DNA of 64,000 nt from positions 1-64,000 of the forward strand of contig NZ_JBFNQN010000018.1 of assembly GCF_040796495.1 (NCBI RefSeq), read 5' to 3'. The stretch is from Kineococcus endophyticus. GTDB taxonomy: Bacteria > Actinomycetota > Actinomycetes > Actinomycetales > Kineococcaceae. The notes beneath the pieces were generated by a model. That model was not told the DNA's origin. It ran no database searches and worked only from the letters and a program-made list of their open reading frames with translations. Below are positions 9,901-18,135 of the stretch, piece by piece. The position numbers and the translations under genes are program-made. Every line of letters starts with the position of its first letter. Within the stretch, counting starts at the first letter, position 1.

Positions 9901-10081
9901 TCGCGTCCTCCTGACCCACCACCCGGAGCTGTTGCAGGCGTTGGACACCCGATCGGACCCCACCCGTGCCGCGGCTGCTCGCCGTCGTGCGGCGCAGGAC
10001 CGAGAAACGATCGACCTGACCAAGGCCGAGGAATCGGCCGCCGGTGGCGCATCGCTGACCACTGGAGAGGAGACCTGGTGA
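6929..10081 (+). CDS. VirB4-type conjugation ATPase
   Basis: The 1,050-residue protein from the ATG at 6929 (GGAG eight bases upstream; a TTG at 6887 would add 14 residues). An N-terminal disordered region of about 150 residues precedes the VirB4 body. Walker A is visible as APGGGKSN near residue 607 and Walker B as FSLDEAHE near residue 853, with VATQNPSRLL shortly after, a pattern of the VirB4/TraC/TcpF ATPases. It would energise assembly of the conjugative type IV secretion channel at the membrane. Its stop overlaps the next start (GTGA), indicating tight coupling. It is the most secure marker that this block is a conjugation module. Confidence 0.88.
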   Translation: MALWSTASKDAAPEPPSGLSSLPKHPRPIEGDDVETAPRTSLRGARKLRKPKDNDLVTTSPSDPSPADPQEATPQLPSLAADRTGEDVQPESTLDQPHDDVEVADQNEAGAAQHRLRDLLAAPTTAARRTGDGARALTTRALTLATQRPPRAGHAAETARQDGTPWALESVVNHLTFTKQRMIAWYLADPQQWSFRPTAEGEQLIEANAGQLAELVGSTVFIRRTSRPWPMSAWAKASWRNSPDPGAAYAEILKRDQRLLQSQQQADTLTYYGVDLGTRPPLTRVLAKVHEAVADREMRALQARLDHLDAIMAGDGLSARPALGADMAWLLARSFALGCPVRHDREVTPAEWTREDLAKFIDGVDWSAEPLAPTITITSTLGDQPVTRHVVTLTVGQMQELAIPEGYDPWMARVDRLPFPVEWTARIDVRTPEQTSKEMEKLSDRIDAQVNHYQQDHGKRPPKQLARQFHRTGEVEDEMRTGFDGLSTRTRGWYRLHVSGRTEEEALKRAEAVRNLYKPNINIEQELGQYQLAREAVPGEPLANTGHTRRLPVLKVAAAVPAATAEVGDKRGVLIGETAGFVSRAVVHDLWLGPEVLDQSGLCLIAAAPGGGKSNLMGLLIAKTCAQGVPWTVMDPSGRLGQLCALPWFRGISKQINLLRSEAGSLNPYALVPEPKREWFTDEDDPEKSYRDAVTAAQMTRRDLTFDTLRWCLDPSQARDGEMRTALRDAIGKAPATIHSSAHGVLEVLRPRKGVYKTSGAVLFRRLEEASQRELARLFFAPPEGTGSTHSEETQQPRLKVYNLKGLVQPEEQKEQDDWSFEELLSRPIMNLAAWSSASDLYRGDIHSRKGFSLDEAHEVTKVGTGKALVGKVQTDSRKFDIAALVATQNPSRLLGEGAANLVGSAFVGRTLDLDEQRDALKMLRLPAGVGYEAILGGLSPKSSRTRRPADDFEGENEWLNRSTPAAANYKEFIFADGMGGENGQGGIEKIRVLLTHHPELLQALDTRSDPTRAAAARRRAAQDRETIDLTKAEESAAGGASLTTGEETW

Positions 10082-12363
10082 GCACCACGCACACCCCGCA
10101 GGCAGTCTCCGGTAACTCAACGCGCGCCCGGTGGGTCACACGAGGAGTCCTGGGCCTGCTGCTGGCGCTGCTGCTCGGGGGAGCCGCCGGTGGAAGCGCG
10201 CAGGCCGCCCCCGCAGCGGCTCCCGCGCTGGCGGCCATCGACCTGGACTGCAAGGAGACACCGCTGCCCGCCGGTCCCAGCGATGGCCTGGCCGGCACCC
10301 TGAGCACCGCCCCGACCGAGCCGGTCTCGGGCGACCCGTTCAGCAAGGACGGGCCCACTCTGGCGGAGGTCTACGGCTACTCCTACACCTGGCAGGTCTA
10401 CGACAACGGCTGCGGCGTCACCGATGGACCGCTGGCGTCCTGGGGCACCGACACGGCGAACCTCATGCTGGGTCTCTCGGACAGCGTCCTCGCGCTGACC
10501 GGATCGGCTCTGGGTGCGGTCGTCGACCCGTCGGGATGGATTGGCGTGCTCGACGACCCGATGGTGCAGGCCACCCAGGCAGTCCGGGAAGGCTTGTGGG
10601 GCCCCTGGCTGGGCGTGGCGATGATGCTCGTCGCCGTCGTGATCTTGTGGAGAGCGCGCGTCTCGCAGGAGTTCTCCCGCACCATCAACGCCGGGGCCTG
10701 GGCGATCCTGGTGCTCGTCGGGGTGACCGTGCTCCTGGACTACCCGGTGGAGTCCACCCGGGCCGTCGACGACGTCACGCAGTCGGTCGTGACGACCGTC
10801 TCCAACAGCTTCGACCAGCGCGAGGACGACGGAACCGCCTCGGGCGCGGTGAACGCCCAGATGGACGCCTTCTCCCGCCAGGTTCTCTACTCGACGTGGG
10901 CCAAGGGCGCCTTCGGGGACGCCAACTCCAAGACCGCCCAGGAGTACGGCCCCGCGCTGTTCAAGGCGTCTCACCTGACCTGGCAGGAGGAGGCCACCGT
11001 CAAGGCCGACCCGGAGGGGGCGGGCAAAGAGATTCTGGACCAGAAGGCGTCCGACTTCGAGGAGACCGCCGACGCCGTCAAGAACTCGGACAGAAGAGCC
11101 TACGAGTACCTGACCGGGAACGAGAGCCGATGGCCGGCGGCTGAGCAATCCCTCATCCTCACGCTTCTGCTCATGCCGTTCCTGTTGCTGGCCGGGATCA
11201 TCGTGCTGGTCTCCTACCTGGTGATCCGGCTCGGGGCGCCACTGGCGCCGGTGCTGGGCCTGCTCGGCATCATCGAGCCGTTGCAGTCGGTCGTCACCAG
11301 CGCGGCCAAGAAGATCGGAAGCGTGCTGTTCGCTGGCCCGGTGTTCTGGGTCGGAGCGAACGTGAACCTCATCATCGCCAGCGCCATCCTGAACCAGACC
11401 GACGACGAGATTGCCTGGTGGCTCCGTTACGGCCTGGCCGCCGCCGCGGGCATCCTGCTGTGGATGCTGCTCAAGCCCGCCGCGTTCTTCACTGGCGCTG
11501 CCGGAGGCGCAGCCCGCAAGGCGTGGGGCGCGTTCCGCGACTTCCAACTGGTCAAGGCGGGCACCAAGGGAATCCGGGACCGGCAGGACCGCGAGTACGG
11601 TGAGGAGAAGCGCCGTCGTGGTGCCCCGGCGCCCGAGCGTCAGGGTTACGGCGAGCGGTTCACCTACCCCTCGCTGACGACCGGACCCAACGCCAGCGAC
11701 CGCGAGACCCGCACGCCCCAGCCCGAGTCGGTGTACGTCGGCAACGTCACGGCCTCCCGACACCACGAGGGGTCGCAGGCCGCAGCCACGACCACGCCCG
11801 GGACGTTCGTGCGTCGTGAGGTGGCGGCCCCGGCTCCAGCGACCGCCCTGCCCGCAGGGGGGGCCCGTCGCGGCGTCGACACCCGCTCCACTGTTCGGCG
11901 CATCGCCCTCGACTCCGCGGCAACAGGTTCCTCGGAGGCCGGCGACGACACCAGCTCGTCGAGCGCCAGCAGCATGAGGGGCGCCACGAGGAACGCGGTC
12001 GCGGGCTCCCGCGCCGCCTCGACGGCAGCGGCCGACCCGACCTCGGAAACCCCCCGTGGTCAGGCGCCTGGTTCCGACCGGGGGCTGACCGCTGGAGGCA
12101 AGCACCGTGTGGCGCCGGTCGACGGCGTGCTCGACGAGAACCGTCCCGGCAACACCGGAAGCACCTCGGCCTTGCGGCCGGCCACCGCGCAGGCGTCGGT
12201 CCCGGTGCACCTGGCCGAGAACGAGGCCGTGGTGGACGGGCAGGTGACCCACCGCGTGCCGGACGGGGTCGCGGAGTCGAACTCCTATGTCGACCCCCGC
12301 ACCGGGCGCACGGTCTACGAGGTTTGGTCCCCGATGGGCTCGGAGGTGCACGATGTGGAGTGA
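10078..12363 (+). CDS. VirB6/TrbL-like polytopic conjugation protein
   Basis: The 761-residue protein has an N-terminal signal-type helix (GVLGLLLALLLGGAAGGSAQ), an extracellular stretch with a few cysteines, a pair of helices near residues 175-225, an intervening Asp-rich segment and a cluster of four helices at about 355-480 (including SLILTLLLMPFLLLAGIIV). The C-terminal 260 residues are charged, repetitive and probably cytoplasmic. This is the architecture of VirB6/TrbL-type channel proteins of Gram-positive conjugation systems. It overlaps the ATPase gene by four bases and the next gene by eleven. Confidence 0.78.
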   Translation: MSTTHTPQAVSGNSTRARWVTRGVLGLLLALLLGGAAGGSAQAAPAAAPALAAIDLDCKETPLPAGPSDGLAGTLSTAPTEPVSGDPFSKDGPTLAEVYGYSYTWQVYDNGCGVTDGPLASWGTDTANLMLGLSDSVLALTGSALGAVVDPSGWIGVLDDPMVQATQAVREGLWGPWLGVAMMLVAVVILWRARVSQEFSRTINAGAWAILVLVGVTVLLDYPVESTRAVDDVTQSVVTTVSNSFDQREDDGTASGAVNAQMDAFSRQVLYSTWAKGAFGDANSKTAQEYGPALFKASHLTWQEEATVKADPEGAGKEILDQKASDFEETADAVKNSDRRAYEYLTGNESRWPAAEQSLILTLLLMPFLLLAGIIVLVSYLVIRLGAPLAPVLGLLGIIEPLQSVVTSAAKKIGSVLFAGPVFWVGANVNLIIASAILNQTDDEIAWWLRYGLAAAAGILLWMLLKPAAFFTGAAGGAARKAWGAFRDFQLVKAGTKGIRDRQDREYGEEKRRRGAPAPERQGYGERFTYPSLTTGPNASDRETRTPQPESVYVGNVTASRHHEGSQAAATTTPGTFVRREVAAPAPATALPAGGARRGVDTRSTVRRIALDSAATGSSEAGDDTSSSSASSMRGATRNAVAGSRAASTAAADPTSETPRGQAPGSDRGLTAGGKHRVAPVDGVLDENRPGNTGSTSALRPATAQASVPVHLAENEAVVDGQVTHRVPDGVAESNSYVDPRTGRTVYEVWSPMGSEVHDVE

Positions 12364-13000
12364 GATTCTTCGGCCGATTCTGCGCTGGCCGCTGAGGTCG
12401 CCCCTGCGGTTGCTGGCTAGCATCGCCGCCGTCCTGGTGCTCATCTTCGGCCTCGGCAGCTTGAACCGGCAGGGCGGTGACACCCGCCCGATCGCTCAGG
12501 CGACGGCCACCACGGACGAGCAGTCGGGAGCTGACCAGCCCTCTGGTCAGGACAGCGGCGGAGGCGCCGGAGGTCTCGACGAGGACGAGGAGGAGGCCGC
12601 CCCCGAGCCGCCGGCCATCGCCGTGCAGCGCGCCGCCGCCTTCCTCACCGCCTGGGCCAGGCCGACGGTTCCGGCCGATCAGTGGCGTGCGGACCTGGCA
12701 CCGTTCGTCGACCCGCTCCTGGCTCAGGGGCTCGCCCTGACCGATCCGGTCAACGTCCCGGCCTCCCGAGTCGAGGACGCCGGCACGCTGGTCCGGTCGG
12801 CTACCCGCTCGGCGCTGTACGACTTCGCCACCGACGCCGGCACCGTGCAGGTCACCATGACCAGCGACGGCATCACCTGGTGGGTCAGCGAGGTCACCCC
12901 GCAGAAGGCGACCTCGAGAGCGGACACGCCGGAGCCCACTCCGGGGGCTGACGGCGGCCAGAACGGGGCGGGGGGCGCCACGGCACCCCCGGCGGGCTGA
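12353..13000 (+). CDS. TcpC/VirB8-like conjugation protein
   Basis: The ATG at 12353 follows CGGAGG and overlaps the end of the preceding gene. The 215-residue product has one transmembrane helix (LLASIAAVLVLIFGLGSL), a Gly/Glu-rich linker, then a compact domain beginning AAAFLTAWARP and ending ITWWVSEVTPQKA. That order fits the TcpC/VirB8 group, in which an NTF2-like domain sits outside the membrane and scaffolds the channel. The C-terminal tail is disordered. Identification is by architecture and position. Confidence 0.72.
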   Translation: MWSEILRPILRWPLRSPLRLLASIAAVLVLIFGLGSLNRQGGDTRPIAQATATTDEQSGADQPSGQDSGGGAGGLDEDEEEAAPEPPAIAVQRAAAFLTAWARPTVPADQWRADLAPFVDPLLAQGLALTDPVNVPASRVEDAGTLVRSATRSALYDFATDAGTVQVTMTSDGITWWVSEVTPQKATSRADTPEPTPGADGGQNGAGGATAPPAG

Positions 13001-14172
13001 TGGTCGAACCCGCCGCCGTCGCCGCCCTGCTGGCCAAGGAGGCCGCCCGCCGTGCCGCCGTCGCCGCGTGGAAGCGACGTGGCGGGGTGGCCGCCGCCAT
13101 CGGCGCGGTGCTGGTGGCCGCACCGATGGCCTTCATGGCCCCGGTCGCGGTGATGGGGGGAGCCGACACTCAGAACGTCTCGGCCTGCACCCCGCTGGGC
13201 AACGGCGGGGTGGGCCTGGGTGTCCCGCAGGGCAAGGCCATCACTGCCGCCAACCTGACCCAGGACCAGAGCGACAACGCCCGCGTCGTCGTCACCGTCG
13301 GCCAGCGAGCCGGGGTGCCCGTACAGGGCTTGGTCGTGGCCATTGCCACCACCCTCCAAGAGTCTGGGCTGCGGAACATCGACTACGGCGACCGCGACTC
13401 CCTGGGGCTCTTTCAGCAGCGTCCCTCGACCGGCTGGGGAACACCGGGTCAGGTCACCGATCCGGTACTGGCCTCCGAGGCGTTCTACGGCGTGGCCGCT
13501 CACACCAACAATCCCGGCCTGCTGGACATCAAGGGGTGGCAATCCATGAGCGTCACCCAGGCAGCGCAGGCGGTGCAGCGCAGCGGCTTTCCGACGGCCT
13601 ATGCGAAATGGGAAGACGAGGCCCGCATCATCGTCGCCTCGGTCGGGGGCAGCAGCTCCACCGTGAACCCAGACACAGGAGCCACGGTTCCGGGGACCAG
13701 CGACGCACTCACCGCGGCCTGCAACCCGTCAGGGGGATCTCAGAGCGGGGTGGAGGTGGGGGCCGGCGGCTGGGTCGCCCCCCTGCCGACCCCGTTCGTC
13801 ATCACCTCCGGCTTCGGCCCCCGTCGGTCACCGACGGCCGGAGCCAGCTCGGTGCACGCAGGCATCGACTTCGGCGTCCCGATCGGAACGCCCGTCTTCG
13901 CCGCCGCCGAGGGCACCGTGATCCGGGCAGGAGCGGCCTCGGGCTACGGCATCGCGGTCTACCTCCAGCACGCAGACGGCGTCATCACCCGCTACGGGCA
14001 CCTGTCGCGCACCACCGTCAGCGTCGGGGACACCGTCACCGCCGGCCAGCAGATCGCCCTCAGCGGCAACACCGGGGTCAGCACCGGAGCGCACCTGCAC
14101 TTCGAGGTGCGTCCTGGTGACGTCCCCACCAACCCCGTACCGTGGATGGCCAGCAAGGGGGTCACGCTGTGA
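13000..14172 (+). CDS. M23-family peptidoglycan hydrolase of the conjugation system
   Basis: A 390-residue membrane-anchored protein; the ATG overlaps the previous stop (TGATG). One helix (residues 28-50) is followed by a lytic-transglycosylase-like region with IATTLQESGL and DSLGLFQQRPSTGWG, and then a C-terminal M23 (lysostaphin-type) metallopeptidase with the zinc motifs HAGIDFG and HLHFE. The pairing of a lysozyme-like and an M23 domain is usual for VirB1-type wall-opening enzymes of Gram-positive conjugative elements. It probably cuts local peptidoglycan for channel assembly. Confidence 0.87.
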   Translation: MVEPAAVAALLAKEAARRAAVAAWKRRGGVAAAIGAVLVAAPMAFMAPVAVMGGADTQNVSACTPLGNGGVGLGVPQGKAITAANLTQDQSDNARVVVTVGQRAGVPVQGLVVAIATTLQESGLRNIDYGDRDSLGLFQQRPSTGWGTPGQVTDPVLASEAFYGVAAHTNNPGLLDIKGWQSMSVTQAAQAVQRSGFPTAYAKWEDEARIIVASVGGSSSTVNPDTGATVPGTSDALTAACNPSGGSQSGVEVGAGGWVAPLPTPFVITSGFGPRRSPTAGASSVHAGIDFGVPIGTPVFAAAEGTVIRAGAASGYGIAVYLQHADGVITRYGHLSRTTVSVGDTVTAGQQIALSGNTGVSTGAHLHFEVRPGDVPTNPVPWMASKGVTL

Positions 14173-15224
14173 CCTGGCGTGAGCAGATCAGCGGGGCCGG
14201 CCAGCAGGAGGGCCCGGAGACCGTCGAGCGGAAGGGGTGGGCCGTGGAGCCCGAGGAGCCCCGAGCGCCCCACGGCCGCCAGGGTCCTGACCGCGATGAG
14301 GCCGCCGACCTCCCGGCGTTCGACTTCGCCGCCGCCTGGGGGGGACCGCTACCTCTGGTCCGAGACCACCGAGACCACCGAGACCACCGAGACCACCGAG
14401 ACCACCGAGGCCACCCCGACGACCTCGGCGGGGACCTGGACCACGAGCACGACGCAGAGCGCGTCCACACGCCCAGGTCCACCGACGACTTCCCCAGCGG
14501 AGCCACCAGTGACACCGTCGGGGAGGTCTTCGAGGTCGAGGACACCTCCTGGCTGCTGGTTCCCCCGCCGGTGCGGGCCGCAACCAGCCTGGAGCACCTG
14601 CCTGACCTACCGGCGGGCACCGCGGTCGCTCTACGGCATCCGGGCGGCGGCTTCCTCCTCGACCTCGTCCTGACCAAGTCGAGCACCCAGGTACGCGCGA
14701 CGTCCGACCCAGCCGAGCAGGGCCACGAGCCGCAGGAGGCCCGGCACGCCCTAGTGACGAGCGAGGCGCACTGGGCGGTCCACCGGTACCTGCGTGACTG
14801 CACCTGGTACCAGCGTTGGGCGCCAGCTCGGGACCTGTTCGTCTACAGCGACCTGCCCCCATCGGCGGCTACCGCCGGGCCCGGCGGCAGCACGGCGAGC
14901 GACCGGATCGACGGCCGAGCTGGAGGCGGGGCCGTCCGGAGGAACTGGGCGCAGGAGTTGGACCGCGACCCGAGCCTGCCCCCGACGCAGCGTCCCGCTC
15001 CGGCTCGCGAGTCGGGTTCCCTGCTGGGCCGACGACTGCGTTTCCAGGCTAAGCCAGGGGACTGGCAGTGGGTGATCGCGTCGAGCGAGCCCTACAGCGA
15101 CGAACACGGTGCGATCGTCGTGCGCGTCGTCTCCATCACCACCTGGCACCTGTGGCACGCCCACAGCTTCGACAACGACGGTGCGGTGCTCGCCCTGCCT
15201 CTCGAACGGGCCTGGGTCTACTGA
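14169..15224 (+). CDS. Uncharacterised protein of the conjugation operon
   Basis: A 351-residue protein from a GTG overlapping the previous stop. No transmembrane helix or known motif is recognised. The first half is acidic and low complexity with DHR tripeptides encoded by a 9-bp DNA tandem repeat; the second half is more ordered (EDTSWLLVPPPVRA, then LRFQAKPGDWQWVIASSEP, then ITTWHLWHAHSF). Its tight coupling to the M23 gene implies a role in transfer, perhaps cytoplasmic, but function is unknown. Confidence 0.65.
   Translation: MTWREQISGAGQQEGPETVERKGWAVEPEEPRAPHGRQGPDRDEAADLPAFDFAAAWGGPLPLVRDHRDHRDHRDHRDHRGHPDDLGGDLDHEHDAERVHTPRSTDDFPSGATSDTVGEVFEVEDTSWLLVPPPVRAATSLEHLPDLPAGTAVALRHPGGGFLLDLVLTKSSTQVRATSDPAEQGHEPQEARHALVTSEAHWAVHRYLRDCTWYQRWAPARDLFVYSDLPPSAATAGPGGSTASDRIDGRAGGGAVRRNWAQELDRDPSLPPTQRPAPARESGSLLGRRLRFQAKPGDWQWVIASSEPYSDEHGAIVVRVVSITTWHLWHAHSFDNDGAVLALPLERAWVY
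14362..14415 (+). repeat. 9-bp tandem repeat inside coding sequence
   Basis: Five exact copies and one variant copy of GAGACCACC lie head to tail. In frame they encode an alternating DHR repeat; one frame over they would encode ETT. A length change by whole units would keep the frame, so this could vary between strains. Confidence 0.85.
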
Positions 15225-15262
15225 CGTCTTCGTGTTACGTGTAGTGCGAAACACGGTAAGGT
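15225..15262 (+). promoter_or_regulatory. Putative promoter and operator before the small membrane protein gene
   Basis: CGTGTTACGTGTA at 15231-15243 matches 11 of 13 bases of the tandem upstream of the gene at 6145, and a TAAGGT hexamer at 15257-15262 could be a -10 box. The match suggests both transcripts answer to one regulator. Confidence 0.4.
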
Positions 15263-15324
15263 TTCACCCATTCCAGGACGCCTGCTGAGTGCGTCCACCC
15301 TCAACCTCGCACCCAAGGAAACCC

Positions 15325-15618
15325 ATGACTCAACAAGTCAGTAAGAAAGACAACGACCTGGCCTACCTCATCATGGCCTGCGTCGCTCTCCTTGCAGTGC
15401 AGCGCCTCTGGTCAACTCGTATCAAACCCTGGGTGCTGGAAAACCTACAAGCCGTCCAGGCCGGCGACTGGCAGCACAGTGTCAGCGGTGACGTGACCAC
15501 GCTGGACGTCGTCGGCATGAGCCTGCTGTTGCTGCCCGTCGTCGTACTGCTGCTGCTGATTCGCCAGCGCCGCAAGAACAGCAAGGACGCGAAGAACAAG
15601 ACGAAGGAGAACAGCTGA
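15325..15618 (+). CDS. Small membrane protein
   Basis: The 97-residue product starts at an ATG preceded by AAGGAAA. It has two hydrophobic segments (LAYLIMACVALLAVQ and LLLLPVVVLLLLI) and a lysine-rich tail. It starts a second short transcript of the conjugation block and its stop overlaps the start of the HD-domain gene (TGATG). No family recognised. Confidence 0.65.
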   Translation: MTQQVSKKDNDLAYLIMACVALLAVQRLWSTRIKPWVLENLQAVQAGDWQHSVSGDVTTLDVVGMSLLLLPVVVLLLLIRQRRKNSKDAKNKTKENS

Positions 15619-16211
15619 TGACTGAACTCTCGCGCACCATCCCGCGACACGACATGTCCCGACCAACTCGAGAACTGGGTCTTGAGGTGATCCGCAGCCT
15701 TTCCGATCCCGCGCGTGCGGCGGCAGAATCTCTGCTAGCCGAATCCCTGCGTGATCGGTGGTCTCACGTTCAGAGGGTTGCAGCGACTGCCGGTGAGTTG
15801 GCGGACGCGGTCGGACTGTCTCAGGCCGAGCGCGACCTCGCGGTGGCTTCGGCGTGGCTGCACGACGTCGGCTACGCACCCGCCCTCCTGCGCTCGCTGG
15901 ACTCACGCTGCCTCGGCCCCACCGGTTTCCACCCCCTCGACGGGGCCGTCTACCTGTACGCCGAGGGCTGGCCCGACGACCTTGTGGGCCTGGTCGCCCA
16001 TCACTCCCTGGCGGACGTGGAGGCCCTGCACCGCGGCCTAGAACCCGAGCTTGTGCAGTACCCCGACCGTCCGGGACTGGTCCGCGACGTCCTGTGGGTT
16101 GCAGACCTGACCTCTGGTCCCCGAGGGCAGCGACTCACCATCGACAACGCCTGGCCGACGTGGTGCTGCGCTACGGCCGAGACCATCTGGTCAGCGAGTG
16201 CATGGTGGTAG
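15618..16211 (+). CDS. HD-domain phosphohydrolase-like protein, frameshifted near its C-terminus
   Basis: The 197-residue frame holds an HD-type metal-binding core: RWSHVQRVAATAGEL supplies the first His, ASAWLHDVGYAP the HD pair, and VAHHSLADVEA further His residues. HD-domain proteins of this kind hydrolyse phosphoesters or nucleotides; the substrate is unknown. Around 16,140 the frame appears to shift: the expected helical continuation (RLADVVLRYGRDHLVSE onward) is present one frame over and ends at 16,327, where its stop overlaps a GTG of the next gene. The ancestral protein was therefore about 236 residues. It follows the small membrane protein by a four-base overlap. Confidence 0.7.
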   Translation: MTELSRTIPRHDMSRPTRELGLEVIRSLSDPARAAAESLLAESLRDRWSHVQRVAATAGELADAVGLSQAERDLAVASAWLHDVGYAPALLRSLDSRCLGPTGFHPLDGAVYLYAEGWPDDLVGLVAHHSLADVEALHRGLEPELVQYPDRPGLVRDVLWVADLTSGPRGQRLTIDNAWPTWCCATAETIWSASAWW

Positions 16212-16377
16212 TCGCAACCGCCGCGATGGCCGCAGCCCGCAGGCTGCACGCCCGCGCCGACGCCGGCGGACGCATGTCCGTGGCGTTGAGCGTGGCGATG
16301 GGCGCGTGGCCTGACGCGGCCGGGTGAGCGGGACGCTGCTGACGACACGTTGGTACGAAGACTCACGGAGGCCCCTC

Positions 16378-16722
16378 ATGGACCAGGACGTCCCGCGCGA
16401 TCATCCCTCGCTGGAGCAGTACCCGGATCGTCCGACCTACCTTGCCCGTATCGACGGTGTGCTGTGGCGGATGCCCATGCGCGACGACTACGACGCGGCT
16501 GTTCCCGTCCCGGTCACCGACCTCATGCAAGCTCGGTCCGTCATCGGTCTCCTGGAACGTCTGGTGCACAAGGGGATCGTGGATGACCCGGTGGTGTTGA
16601 AGATGATCGGACGAACCGCGGTTGTCGGCTCCAACGAAGCTCCGCCGCTCACTGCTGGTGAGGTCGAGCGGTGGTTAAGGGATCTGCGAAGTCGCATCAA
16701 TGCCTGGATGCCGCACTACTGA
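16378..16722 (+). CDS. Hypothetical protein at the end of the conjugation block
   Basis: The 114-residue product starts at an ATG with GGAGG seven bases upstream; an in-frame GTG at 16,324 that overlaps the shifted end of the HD gene would add 18 residues. It contains YLARIDGVLWRMPMRDDYDA, a central helical stretch (DLMQARSVIGLLERLVHKG) and a C-terminal helix. No signal, membrane segment or known family is seen. Confidence 0.6.
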   Translation: MDQDVPRDHPSLEQYPDRPTYLARIDGVLWRMPMRDDYDAAVPVPVTDLMQARSVIGLLERLVHKGIVDDPVVLKMIGRTAVVGSNEAPPLTAGEVERWLRDLRSRINAWMPHY

Positions 16723-16737
16723 CGTTCCCCCCCCGGC

Positions 16738-17070
16738 TCACACCCCTCGGAGCTGGGTGTCCGGGAGCCACTGCTGAGCTAGCAGGGTGTCCTCCCCTGG
16801 CCGGGGGATGGCGTAGGTCACGCGGGCTGACCAGCCTCCGAAGGGCAATCGACGCCACGCAGTCATCACGCCCGGGTACGGTCCGTCGCTACCCTCGTCG
16901 TCGCCCAGGACCCTGCACAGCGCCGCGGCGGGCCGCTCGTCGGCGCCTGGCCGGGCCGCAGCCTCAGCCGCCGCCTTGCGCTGTGCGAGGTCGGCCGCTC
17001 GGACGCGGTCTTGCTTGTAGTCCCCGTCGATGCGGGCGCGTTGCACCCGTGAGAGCTGGCCTCCTGCCAC
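16738..17070 (-). CDS. Hypothetical protein
   Basis: A 110-residue protein on the opposite strand, convergent with the gene ending at 16,722. It is arginine/alanine-rich at the N-terminus and ends with WSARVTYAIPRPGEDTLLAQ. The GTG start at 17,070 is uncertain. No family recognised; coding potential is moderate. Confidence 0.45.
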   Translation of the reverse strand: MAGGQLSRVQRARIDGDYKQDRVRAADLAQRKAAAEAAARPGADERPAAALCRVLGDDEGSDGPYPGVMTAWRRLPFGGWSARVTYAIPRPGEDTLLAQQWLPDTQLRGV

Positions 17071-17108
17071 GCATCTATGAGAACACTTGTTCGAACTGTG
17101 CCGTGAGG

Positions 17109-17123
17109 ATCACGCCCAAGCTC
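17109..17123 (+). repeat. 15-bp direct repeat, left copy (putative target duplication)
   Basis: ATCACGCCCAAGCTC directly abuts the TG terminus of an IS481-type end at 17,124. An identical copy abuts the CA terminus of the opposite end at 25,182. Confidence 0.8.
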
Positions 17124-17395
17124 TGTTATGTCTCAGGACATCGGTGACAGTTCTGCATCAGGACATCGGTGACACTTCCAGCTCTTGTGGTGGTGACACT
17201 TCCCGGTCTTCCGAGCCCACCGGGCTGCCTCAGCTGGCCCACCGCGCGGCGCGGACCCCCTGCGCCCGGCGATCCACACCCGGTGCACGTTGATGGGCGG
17301 ACCCGTCCACGCGAGCAGCACCCATGGAGCCAGGCCGCGGCCCACCCGGGGCGGCCGCGACTTCACGGTCACGGACGTCACGGTCATGCCGAATT
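17124..17395 (+). mobile_element. IS481-type left end with 240-bp subterminal block
   Basis: Two copies of TCAGGACATCGGTGACA (17,133 and 17,158) are followed by a non-coding block that ends in a CACGGTCATGCCG REP-like core. About four in five bases of this block match, inverted, 48,710-48,952. The duplicated terminal motif is probably the transposase binding site. It also fills the space before the sigma-factor gene. Confidence 0.7.
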
Positions 17396-17460
17396 GAGGA
17401 CGTTCTCAACTCGTGCCTCATGATCGGGAACCCGGCCGCAGCTGCGGGCATAGGGAGGGC

Positions 17461-18135
17461 GTGAGCGAGATGGCAGACCAGGCCGCACCCAGTGACGGGG
17501 CGCTGTGGCGGCGGGCAGCGGCCGGAGACGGGGACAGCTTCGGAGTCCTCTTCGACCGTCACGCCGAGGCAGTACACCGCTACTGCGCCCGCCGCACCGG
17601 CTCCCTGGATGCCGCCGATGACCTGCTGTCCATCGTCTTCCTGGAAGCCTGGCGCCGGCGCGAGGAGGTGCAGCTCGTCGACGAAGTCGCACTGCCGTGG
17701 CTGTACGGAGTGGCTCAACGCACCGTGCAGCGGCGCTGGCGCACGGCCCTGCGTCACCGCCGCGCTCTGCAACGCCTACCTGCGGTGCTCGCCACTCCCG
17801 ACCATGCCGATGAGGTCGCCGCCCGCCTCGATGATGAAAAGCACCTGGCTCAGCTGCAGGAAGCCTTCCGCCGACTGCGCCCTGCAGAGCAGGACGTCTT
17901 GACGCTGTGCGTGTGGCAGGGCTTGGACTACGCCTCGGCCGCGGTCGCCTTGGGCGTACCGGTCGGCACGGTGCGCTCGCGCCTGTCTCGCGCGCGAGCT
18001 CGACTGCAAGCCCACGTGCCACCCCCGGGCGAAGCCTTGCCGGGCTGCGCTCCCGCTGCGAGACCGCCAGCCGCGCCCCGCTCCTCCACCCTCGCAGCGC
18101 CCCCTACCTCCACCACCGCTTGGGAGCAGTCATGA
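17461..18135 (+). CDS. ECF-type RNA polymerase sigma factor
   Basis: The GTG at 17,461 follows AGGGAGG; 224 residues. Sigma region 2 is seen as DSFGVLFDRHAEAVHRYC and DAADDLLSIVFLEAWRRR, and region 4 as LRPAEQDVLTLCVWQGL followed by the helix-turn-helix SAAVALGVPVGTVRSRLSRA. It resembles the sigma-70 family proteins found beside CU044_5270-type partners. The C-terminal 35 residues are proline/alanine-rich. Its stop overlaps the next start (ATGA), so the downstream membrane protein is its likely partner or anti-sigma. Confidence 0.88.
   Translation: MSEMADQAAPSDGALWRRAAAGDGDSFGVLFDRHAEAVHRYCARRTGSLDAADDLLSIVFLEAWRRREEVQLVDEVALPWLYGVAQRTVQRRWRTALRHRRALQRLPAVLATPDHADEVAARLDDEKHLAQLQEAFRRLRPAEQDVLTLCVWQGLDYASAAVALGVPVGTVRSRLSRARARLQAHVPPPGEALPGCAPAARPPAAPRSSTLAAPPTSTTAWEQS

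Noticed and set aside
6797-12483. Very long open frames on the minus strand opposite the conjugation genes
   Set aside because: They mirror high-GC codon bias of the plus-strand genes and contain no recognisable domains.
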